From NCBI GenBank assembly GCA_964607675.1, contig CAZSLC010000025.1:1-26587 (forward strand): a DNA stretch of 26,587 bases, in the 5' to 3' direction. Origin of the DNA: CAZSLC01 sp964607675. GTDB taxonomy: Bacteria > Bacteroidota > Bacteroidia > Bacteroidales > UBA932. The notes under the pieces are model-generated. The model was not told where the DNA came from. It saw only the letters and a program-made list of their open reading frames with translations, and made no database searches. Positions 14,914 to 20,999 of the stretch are shown in pieces; positions within the stretch are counted from its first letter, which is position 1, and each line of letters opens with the position of its first letter. A program made the translations under genes and the position numbers.

Positions 14914-16524
14914 ATGAATCAAAAGAAACTTTTATTAGGTGACGAGGCTATTGCTATGGGGGCAGTGAATAGCGGCATTTCAGGAGTTTATGCCTATCCT
15001 GGTACACCTTCGACAGAAATTACTGAGTATATTCAGTCTCTTCCTTTGGCTGTAGAAAGGGGACTCCACTCAAAGTGGTGTACCAATGAAAAAACCGCAA
15101 TGGAGGCAGCTCTTGGGGTATCATTTGTTGGGAAAAGGGCCCTTGTATGTATGAAACATGTTGGGCTCAATGTGGCCTCAGATGCTTTTATCAATGGAGC
15201 TATGGCTGGTGCCAATGGTGGTTTAGTGGTGGTTTCTGCTGATGACCCTTCGATGCACTCGTCTCAAAATGAACAGGATTCAAGATTCTATGCAAAATTT
15301 GCATTTGTCCCCCTTATGGAGCCATCTAATCAGCAAGAGGCGTACGATATGGTAAGATATGCTTTTGATTTGTCTGAGGCTCACAATGTCCCTGTGTTGA
15401 TGAGGGTTACTACCAGAATGGCCCACTCAAGGGGAGTTGTAGAGGTTGAATCGGAGGCAAAGCCTATTGGGGAGATTGCTTATCCTAAAAATCCTGCATC
15501 TTGGATTTTACTCCCTGCCAATTCGAGAAAAAGGTATCCTCTCCTTCTTGAAGAGTATGCTAAATTGGAGGAAGTAGCTAAGAGTTCTAAGTTCAATAAA
15601 TATATTGATGGATCTGACAAGAAAATGGGGGTAATTGCTTGTGGTATAGCATACAATTACCTTATGGAAAATAAAGATTCATCTTTTAATCACCCAATTT
15701 TAAAAATTTCACAGTATCCTGTTCCTAAAGATCTTATAAATAGAATGGCTGCTGAATGCGAATCTATCTTGGTGATGGAGGAGGGACAGCCTTTGGTTGA
15801 GGAGCAAATAAAAGGGATTCTTCCTACTCAATGCAAAATACTTGGGAGACTCTCAGGACAACTTCCCAGAACAGGTGAATTGACTCCAGATTCTGTGCGT
15901 ATCTCTTTGGGACTTAAACCGTATGAAAGTTATGCTCCGAGTGAGAATGTAGTCCCCAGACCCCCAGCATTGTGCCAGGGGTGCGGACACAGAGATATGT
16001 ATTCTGCACTTAACGAAGCTCTTGCTGAATACCCTAATCATAAAGTATTCAGTGATATAGGATGTTATACATTAGGTGCACTTCCCCCTTTCAGAGCAAT
16101 TAACTCTTGTATAGACATGGGAGCTTCTATTACCATGGCAAAAGGTGCTGCTGATGGAGGACAGTTCCCAGCGGTGGCAGTAATAGGTGATTCTACATTT
16201 ACCCATTCGGGTATTACTGGTCTTCTTGATGCAGCTAATGCCAATGCCAATATGGTGGTAGTGATTTCAGACAACCTGACAACGGGTATGACAGGTGGAC
16301 AAGACTCTGCAGGTACCAATAAACTTGAAAATATTTGTAAAGCGGTGGGTGTTGAGGAGTCTCATATCAGAGTAGTAGTGCCACTTCCTAAAAATATGGA
16401 AGAGATTAAAAAAATTATTAAAGAAGAGCTTGAGTATAAGGGGCTTTCAGTTATTATCCCTCGTAGAGAGTGTATTCAGACATTTAGAAGACATTCTAAA
16501 GAAAAAAAGGCTCAAAACAATTAA
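14914..16524 (+). CDS. iorA: Indolepyruvate:ferredoxin oxidoreductase, alpha subunit (short form)
   Basis: 536 residues. The N-terminal pyrimidine-binding domain starts LLLGDEAIAMGAVNSGISGVYAYPGTPSTEITEYI, typical of IorA. The TPP domain begins with PPALCQGCGHRDMYSAL (~350-365) and carries the Mg/TPP motif GDSTFTHSGITGLLDA...ISDN (~425-450). It should decarboxylate aryl-pyruvates to aryl-acetyl-CoA with ferredoxin as acceptor, or run in reverse as reductive carboxylation. Family members often end in a two-[4Fe-4S] ferredoxin-like domain with eight Cys. Here the protein stops after VIIPRRECIQTFRRHSKEKK with no such Cys cluster, so electrons must pass another way. Bacteroidota short forms of similar length may be the norm; I cannot check this. 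iorB follows after 35 bases. Confidence 0.9.
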   Translation: MNQKKLLLGDEAIAMGAVNSGISGVYAYPGTPSTEITEYIQSLPLAVERGLHSKWCTNEKTAMEAALGVSFVGKRALVCMKHVGLNVASDAFINGAMAGANGGLVVVSADDPSMHSSQNEQDSRFYAKFAFVPLMEPSNQQEAYDMVRYAFDLSEAHNVPVLMRVTTRMAHSRGVVEVESEAKPIGEIAYPKNPASWILLPANSRKRYPLLLEEYAKLEEVAKSSKFNKYIDGSDKKMGVIACGIAYNYLMENKDSSFNHPILKISQYPVPKDLINRMAAECESILVMEEGQPLVEEQIKGILPTQCKILGRLSGQLPRTGELTPDSVRISLGLKPYESYAPSENVVPRPPALCQGCGHRDMYSALNEALAEYPNHKVFSDIGCYTLGALPPFRAINSCIDMGASITMAKGAADGGQFPAVAVIGDSTFTHSGITGLLDAANANANMVVVISDNLTTGMTGGQDSAGTNKLENICKAVGVEESHIRVVVPLPKNMEEIKKIIKEELEYKGLSVIIPRRECIQTFRRHSKEKKAQNN

Positions 16525-16559
16525 TTTAAAATTCTTTATTAACTGAAAATTTTTTAAAA

Positions 16560-17135
16560 ATGAAAAAAGATATAATATTGGCAGGGGTTGGTGGACAAGG
16601 AATTTTATCCATAGCAACTGTAATAGGGGAAGCAGCCCTTAAAGAGGGACTATATATCAAACAGGCAGAGGTGCATGGAATGAGTCAGAGGGGTGGGGAT
16701 GTGCAGTCTAATCTTAGGATATCTTCGGATGTAATAGCCTCTGACCTTATTGGAAAAGGGTGTGCCGACTTAGTTATCTCGCTGGAGCCTATGGAGGCTC
16801 TTCGTTACCTTCCATACCTCTCGAAGAATGGTTGGATTGTGACAAACACTGTCCCTTTTAAAAATATCCCTAATTATCCAGAAGATGAGAAGATCATCGG
16901 TGAGCTCAAGTCTATGAAGAATGTAATTATGGTAGATGTAGATAAGTTGGCAGCTGAAGCTGGCAATGCCCGTGGTGCTAACATCGTCCTCCTCGGTGCT
17001 TGCAGCCATCTTCTTGGGATAGAACCTGCAAAATTTGAAGAGGGAATCAAAAGAATCTTCGGTAGGAAAGGTGAAGATATAGTGAATATGAATATTGCAG
17101 CCTTTAGAGCGGGGCAAAAGGCTGCAAATCAATAG
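16560..17135 (+). CDS. iorB: Indolepyruvate:ferredoxin oxidoreductase, beta subunit
   Basis: 191 residues, standard for IorB (the gamma-type domain of 2-oxoacid:ferredoxin oxidoreductases). Signatures are ILAGVGGQGILSIATVIGEAA at the N-terminus and QAEVHGMSQRGGDVQSNLRI (~40-60), followed by LEPMEALRYLPYL and ARGANIVLLGACSHLLG. It forms the IorAB complex and contributes to CoA/2-oxoacid handling. The stop is only 9 bases from the stop of the convergent PLP-lyase gene. No phenylacetate-CoA ligase gene, a common partner of iorAB, is present here. Confidence 0.92.
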   Translation: MKKDIILAGVGGQGILSIATVIGEAALKEGLYIKQAEVHGMSQRGGDVQSNLRISSDVIASDLIGKGCADLVISLEPMEALRYLPYLSKNGWIVTNTVPFKNIPNYPEDEKIIGELKSMKNVIMVDVDKLAAEAGNARGANIVLLGACSHLLGIEPAKFEEGIKRIFGRKGEDIVNMNIAAFRAGQKAANQ

Positions 17136-17144
17136 GATTGCTTT

Positions 17145-18593
17145 TTATAGGCTCTCTCCGAAATCTTTTTTAAATTTTTCCATTAGTTTATGAGGCCAAT
17201 CACTTGTCGGTTCGAGAGTTCCCATGAAAAATCTTAGCACTGGTGGTTCGAATGTGAAGCGAAGTCCCCCGATCAACCCTCTGTTTTCATAGAGCCATTC
17301 TAATCTGTCAAGTGCGTAAATGGTCTGAGAGAGGGTAAATACCCTTCTTGGAAATGCAAGACGAAGTAGTTCGACATCTGCCATTATTTCTACTCCGTTT
17401 TCATCTCTTGTACTTGAGATGGTCCCCCTTTCCATCCCTCTGACACCAGAAATTAAATACAATGCCGCTGCTAATGCACCTGCTGGATATTCATTCTGAG
17501 GGATGTGAGAACAGAATTGCATGGCATCCACGTGTGCTCCTAACACCCCTGGAGGGGTGACCATAGGTATTCCCTTTTTTGTCCCCTCTTCGACAAAATA
17601 TTTGATGAAGGTGGGGCTCTGAGAAATCATTGTTTCGTCCAATGTCTCATACATTCCCACTGCCATTGCCTCAATTTCCCTAACAGAGATCCCTCCGTAG
17701 GTCAAAAAGCCTTCGAATAGTGGGATGAGGGACTCCATCTTTTTGTATAATTTTTCTTGATTGGTACAGATGCCTCCTCCCCTTGAAGAGGTGAGTTTTC
17801 TTGCAGAGAAATAGACAAGGTCTGCTAACCCTGTCACCATTTTAATGATCTCTCCCATTGAATTTTCCCTCCATTCAGCCTCTCTTTGCTTAATTAGGAA
17901 TGCATTTTCCCCCAGGAGACTGGCGTCGAGTACTATCATAATGCCATATTGATCTGCTACTTTCCTCACATCCATTAGGTTTCTAATTGAGAAGGGTTGC
18001 CCCCCGATGAGGTTGGTGGAGGCTTCCATACGGATAAATGGTATTTTTTCTATCCCGTTTGTTTCGATGCACTTGATGAGTTTTTCGATGTCGATATTCC
18101 CTTTGAAAGGGAGATCTGATTGGAGTTCAAGGGCTTCATCGTGGAGCAGCTCGGCTATTGTCCCCCCTGCCTCGGTGATGTGTGCGAGGGCTGTGGTGAA
18201 ATGGTAGTTCATGGGTACTATGTCTCCTTTTCTGATAAATGTTTTTGAAATTATATTTTCTGCGGCCCTCCCTTGGTGGACTGGAAGTAGGTATCTTTTA
18301 CCAAGTACCTCTTCTACTGCTTTTTGCAATTTGTCGAATGACTGAGAGCCTGCGTATGCGTCATCGGCGTTCATCATGGCTGATAGTTGATTGTCACTCA
18401 TGGCATTGGTGCCGCTGTCTGTGAGCATGTCGAGAAAGACATCCCTTGTGCTTAGTTTAAATGTGTTGAAACCTGCCTCTTTGATTGCAGCTATTCTTCT
18501 CTCTATTGGAACTAAATTGAGTTTTTGAATAATTCTTACTTTGTGCATTTCCATTGGGATGTTTCCAGCTCTAAAAAATTGTACTTTTTCCAT
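17145..18593 (-). CDS. Divergent tyrosine phenol-lyase / tryptophanase-family PLP enzyme
   Basis: 482 residues, fold type I beta-eliminating lyase family. Against tyrosine phenol-lyase (TPL) I see Tyr80 in DAYAGS (TPL Tyr71), HQGRAAEN (phosphate cup, Arg109), Asn194, Asp223 in LDAS (Asp214), and Lys266 in SARKLTSSRGGG as the PLP lysine (Lys257). At positions that distinguish TPL from tryptophanase it has Thr133 (TPL Thr124; TnaA Asp137), Arg389 in MERG (TPL Arg381; TnaA Ile396) and Phe455 (TPL Phe448; TnaA His463), all TPL-like. Two active-site residues differ from both enzymes: Leu226 replaces the Arg that contacts the PLP ring oxygen (TPL Arg217), and Arg265 replaces Lys256. These alignments are from memory. 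A Tyr-rich leader peptide and terminator lie directly upstream. The reaction may be Tyr beta-elimination, its reverse, or something different. Confidence 0.8.
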   Translation of the reverse strand: MEKVQFFRAGNIPMEMHKVRIIQKLNLVPIERRIAAIKEAGFNTFKLSTRDVFLDMLTDSGTNAMSDNQLSAMMNADDAYAGSQSFDKLQKAVEEVLGKRYLLPVHQGRAAENIISKTFIRKGDIVPMNYHFTTALAHITEAGGTIAELLHDEALELQSDLPFKGNIDIEKLIKCIETNGIEKIPFIRMEASTNLIGGQPFSIRNLMDVRKVADQYGIMIVLDASLLGENAFLIKQREAEWRENSMGEIIKMVTGLADLVYFSARKLTSSRGGGICTNQEKLYKKMESLIPLFEGFLTYGGISVREIEAMAVGMYETLDETMISQSPTFIKYFVEEGTKKGIPMVTPPGVLGAHVDAMQFCSHIPQNEYPAGALAAALYLISGVRGMERGTISSTRDENGVEIMADVELLRLAFPRRVFTLSQTIYALDRLEWLYENRGLIGGLRFTFEPPVLRFFMGTLEPTSDWPHKLMEKFKKDFGESL

Positions 18594-18620
18594 TTTTATG
18601 ATTGTTAGATTGTGAATTTT

Positions 18621-18653
18621 ATAAAAAAAGGCCGATCAAAAATGACCGGCCTT
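18621..18653 (-). terminator. Intrinsic terminator just upstream of the PLP-lyase gene (attenuator 3:4 hairpin)
   Basis: Read on the minus strand: AAGGCCGGTC (18653-18644), loop ATTTTT, GATCGGCCTT (18637-18628). This makes a 10-bp stem with one G-U wobble, running straight into seven T (18629-18623). The tract ends 29 bases before the lyase ATG. That spacer has no TAnnTTTG box, so lyase transcription probably has to read through the terminator. Confidence 0.85.
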
Positions 18654-18708
18654 GCTATGATTATATGTAAACAAATAAGATATCTACTCCGGTTGTATAT
18701 AACAGAAG
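18628..18708 (-). promoter_or_regulatory. Predicted tyrosine-responsive transcription attenuator
   Basis: Segment 1, CTTCTGTT (18708-18701), lies in the Tyr-rich part of the leader ORF and pairs with segment 2, AACCGGAG (18694-18687), around a 6-base loop (one mismatch, one G-U). Segment 2 (ACCGG, 18693-18689) can instead pair with CCGGT (18649-18645) in segment 3, the 5' arm of the terminator. Segment 3 otherwise pairs with segment 4 (18637-18628). Stalling at Tyr codons (18719-18708) should free segment 2 for 2:3 pairing and read-through; reading to the stop at 18684 covers segment 2 and lets the terminator form. The 2:3 helix is only 5 bp, perhaps helped by CTT/AAG pairing. Confidence 0.65.
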
Positions 18709-18743
18709 TAATAATAATATCTATTTGAAAGTTGTTGTCTCAT
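18684..18743 (-). CDS. Tyr-rich leader peptide (19 residues)
   Basis: ATG at 18743, TAG at 18686-18684, encoding MRQQLSNRYYYYFCYIQPE. Five of the 19 residues are Tyr, four of them consecutive (TAT TAT TAT TAC), followed by Phe-Cys-Tyr. It begins 13 bases after the nuclease stop and ends 30 bases before a strong intrinsic terminator that precedes a tyrosine-lyase-family gene. That is the layout of amino-acid leader peptides such as those of the trp, his and phe operons. The codon run is also low-complexity TAT repeat, so chance must be considered, but the in-frame start, stop and competing hairpins argue for function. No promoter box is evident between the nuclease stop and the leader ATG, so it may be co-transcribed with the nuclease gene. 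Confidence 0.7.
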   Translation of the reverse strand: MRQQLSNRYYYYFCYIQPE

Positions 18744-18756
18744 GTAGTAGTGTCTT

Positions 18757-19932
18757 TTATATCCCCCATGATTTGGGATTGTATTCCGATTTTAGTTTTG
18801 TCAATTCGCTTTCGCTGAGGTTTAAATTGGTGAAGAATTGGATACCAGTCCTTTTTTCAATTTCTGCTACTGTGAAGGTATCTGATGTTTCAGGGTATTC
18901 GTGGGTGTAGCCTTTGTTCTCAAACCAAAATCCGATGGCACTATATTTATTGCCAGATATGGTGTATTTTAATAATACTTTAAAATATGCTTTTGGCTTT
19001 GCAGTGAAAAAATTGCCAGATTTATCCTTAATTGGGTCAATATCAGGTGAGCCTGTGGTGGTAAGAACTGGTCCTGTGACCACATAGAGGGTGTCGCATA
19101 GGTAGGATGAATCCCTCTCTTTCCTCTCTAATTTTTCCCAAATACCGCTATTTAAATCGTTTGATTGAGCTGTCATGTTGGAGTAGTAGAAGGTTTGAGC
19201 ATTGGCGTTATATGTACAAGTCCTTGATCCTGAAGATACTTGGTGACCTCTGTCATAGCCCGAAAGTCCTGTCATTGTATAAAAACTAAATTCAAGGTTG
19301 GGCTGACTTTCAATTGGTATTTTTGGGTCGTAGCCCCAAGCATCTGTCCTTTTGGTAGAACCGAGAAATGAATCATTTAGTGGGAATGCTACCCATAGGG
19401 CTATTTTGTTTTTTTTATCATACTGAATTGAGTAGTTTCTAACATTTTTCCCTAAAATATCTGTGCGATGAGTTACAAATAGTAGGTCTCCTGCGTTGTA
19501 TGTTGTGGGTAGTTCTCTCCATTGAGGTACGGCAATGGGGAGAGAGGGATCGGGTTGGTCTTCATTGAATAATTGTTTCAGTGAAAGGGTTATTGTCTCA
19601 TTACTTTTTTTAAAAAAGACCTTAATTGATGCCTCTTTTGCTTTTCTTGTAGTGTTAACTTCATATGAAAGGACAATGTTGGGATTGCTCCCTACACCCT
19701 CTGTTGGGCTGATTTGGCACCATGAATCAACTCCTTCCGCATAATCTACCTCTATCGCCCAAGTCTCTTGACTTTCTATTGTTAGAAACTGTCCTGTGTG
19801 ACTGTATGGCACTTGAGCCAAAGCTAAAGATGCTTTATTTGCTACAGTTACCTTTTGTTGACAGGAAAACAATGCTGTTAATAATATTATTGGGAGGACG
19901 AGTATTTTAAATTGTGTATGCATATCTGTCAT
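18757..19932 (-). CDS. BACON-domain lipoprotein, DNA/RNA non-specific endonuclease
   Basis: 391 residues from ATG 19932 (388 if ATG 19923 is used). The lipoprotein signal ends at LFSC (Cys24). Residues ~50-120 look like a BACON beta-sandwich (ESQETWAIEVDYAEGVDSWCQISPTEG ... ITLSLKQ). Residues ~150-380 are a beta-beta-alpha-metal nuclease of the Serratia NucA type: GYDRGHQVSSGSR gives the DRGH motif (general base His230), and NMTAQSNDLNSGIWEKLE supplies the metal-binding Asn (~261). A surface-anchored nuclease of this kind would degrade extracellular DNA or RNA for nutrients. It has no signs of a toxin or immunity pair. The leader peptide and PLP-lyase follow on the same strand. Confidence 0.88.
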   Translation of the reverse strand: MTDMHTQFKILVLPIILLTALFSCQQKVTVANKASLALAQVPYSHTGQFLTIESQETWAIEVDYAEGVDSWCQISPTEGVGSNPNIVLSYEVNTTRKAKEASIKVFFKKSNETITLSLKQLFNEDQPDPSLPIAVPQWRELPTTYNAGDLLFVTHRTDILGKNVRNYSIQYDKKNKIALWVAFPLNDSFLGSTKRTDAWGYDPKIPIESQPNLEFSFYTMTGLSGYDRGHQVSSGSRTCTYNANAQTFYYSNMTAQSNDLNSGIWEKLERKERDSSYLCDTLYVVTGPVLTTTGSPDIDPIKDKSGNFFTAKPKAYFKVLLKYTISGNKYSAIGFWFENKGYTHEYPETSDTFTVAEIEKRTGIQFFTNLNLSESELTKLKSEYNPKSWGI

Positions 19933-19985
19933 ATTATCTCATGCAAAGATTGTAAAAAATGATTTAAAAAACTAAATATCGAATG

Positions 19986-20354
19986 TTATTTTAAAAATGC
20001 AAAATATACAGCGGAGATTAGAAGGATAAAAGAGACTATGTGATTCCATTGGAAACTTTCCCCTTTAAAAAGTAGTGTGCTGAAAATGACGAAGATAGTG
20101 AGTGTGATTACTTCTTGAATGATTTTAAGCTGGAGAAGGGTAAATGGTCCTCCATTCCCAGTGAATCCTATTCTGTTGGCAGGCACTTGCAGTGAGTACT
20201 CTGCCAAGGCAATGCCCCATGAAAAAAGGATGATTCCGATTAGAGGCCAGTTGGAGGATATTTTCATCTCTTGGAGTTTTAGGTGGCCATACCATGCGAA
20301 TGTCATGAAAATATTGGAGCCTATAAGGAGAAGAATCGTATATAATGCTTTCAT
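19986..20354 (-). CDS. DUF486 (DMT family) small membrane protein
   Basis: 122 residues with four hydrophobic segments (MKALYTILLLIGSNIFMTFAW; WPLIGIILFSWGIALAEY; LKIIQEVITLTIFVIFSTLLF; HIVSFILLISAVYFAF). The conserved NIFMTFAWYGHLK and EYSLQVPANRIG...FTLLQLKIIQEVITL are hallmarks of DUF486, a one-domain relative of the drug/metabolite transporter superfamily. It is an inner-membrane protein, probably active as an oligomer; the substrate is unknown. It lies 36 bases after the response regulator gene on the same strand but has its own good promoter. Confidence 0.88.
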   Translation of the reverse strand: MKALYTILLLIGSNIFMTFAWYGHLKLQEMKISSNWPLIGIILFSWGIALAEYSLQVPANRIGFTGNGGPFTLLQLKIIQEVITLTIFVIFSTLLFKGESFQWNHIVSFILLISAVYFAFLK

Positions 20355-20369
20355 TTTTTAAAATTTGTG

Positions 20370-20400
20370 CAAAAGTAACATTTTGAATGATTATACCAAT
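20370..20400 (-). promoter_or_regulatory. Promoter of the DUF486 gene
   Basis: Minus strand: TACTTTTG at 20377-20370 (exact TAnnTTTG) with ATTG at 20400-20397 as the -33 element, separated by exactly 19 bases. The -33 part overlaps the last codons of the response regulator gene. Confidence 0.6.
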
Positions 20401-20999
20401 TTTTCTATGATGGCCAATTTAACCATAGCTGCTGTGTTTTTAACCCCCAATTTTAGCAGTAGGTTTTTACGATATGAATTTATGGTCTCTACACCGAGAA
20501 ACAATTTTGATGCTATCTCTTTGTTTGTATATCCCTCAACGACTAATCTGAGAAGTTCTTGCTCTCTGGGTGTCAAAAAGAAATTTTCCTTTGAAATGGG
20601 GCTCTTTTCTTTGATCTCGTCGCAGAAGCAGGTGCTTCCGCCATATACAGCACGGATAGCATCGGTGATCTCTTCTGGCATTGCATTTTTAAGGAGGTAC
20701 CCACTTGCACCATTGGCCATCATCTGTTGCATATAATAAAATTCTTTGAATCCTGTGAGGGCGATGATGCGGATGAATGGAAATTGGGTGTGGAGTTCTT
20801 TGCAGAGATCTATCCCATTTTTGTCAGGGAGGTTTATATCGAGTAGTAAAATGTTAGGTGATGATTTTCCTACATTTTTGATACACTCTTCTGCCGTTAG
20901 GGCTGTGCCTACTACCTGCATATCTTCTGTCTCATTTATTAAGGAGACAATGCCGTCAACTACAATTGGATGGTCTTCAGTTATAAATATATTTATCAT
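20391..20999 (-). CDS. NarL/FixJ-type response regulator
   Basis: 202 residues. The receiver domain occupies ~1-120, with the acidic pair Glu8-Asp9, phospho-acceptor Asp54 (ILLLDINLPDKNG), Thr82 and Lys85 (ALTGFKE). The LuxR-type HTH spans ~137-195 (LTPREQELLRLVVEGYTNKEIASKLFLGVETINSYRKNLLLKLGV). Its ATG overlaps the TGA of the kinase gene by four bases, so the pair is translationally coupled and forms a cognate two-component system. No regulatory targets are stated by sequence. The divergent OmpA-like operon beyond the kinase is the nearest candidate. Confidence 0.93.
   Translation of the reverse strand: MINIFITEDHPIVVDGIVSLINETEDMQVVGTALTAEECIKNVGKSSPNILLLDINLPDKNGIDLCKELHTQFPFIRIIALTGFKEFYYMQQMMANGASGYLLKNAMPEEITDAIRAVYGGSTCFCDEIKEKSPISKENFFLTPREQELLRLVVEGYTNKEIASKLFLGVETINSYRKNLLLKLGVKNTAAMVKLAIIEKLV

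Noticed and set aside
17145..18593. Straight annotation as tryptophanase (tnaA)
   Set aside because: The specificity positions that I can align are tyrosine phenol-lyase-like, and two active-site residues differ from both enzymes; naming it tnaA would overstate what is visible.
18780..18812. TTGACA ... TACAAT on the minus strand as a sigma-70 promoter for the leader
   Set aside because: It lies within the nuclease coding sequence with a 15-base spacer, and the E. coli-type consensus is not used by Bacteroidota housekeeping sigma; no TAnnTTTG box is present there.
18757..19932. Secreted nuclease toxin with immunity gene
   Set aside because: It has a lipoprotein signal and BACON domain but no toxin-delivery domain, and no small immunity-like ORF sits beside it; nutrient scavenging is simpler.
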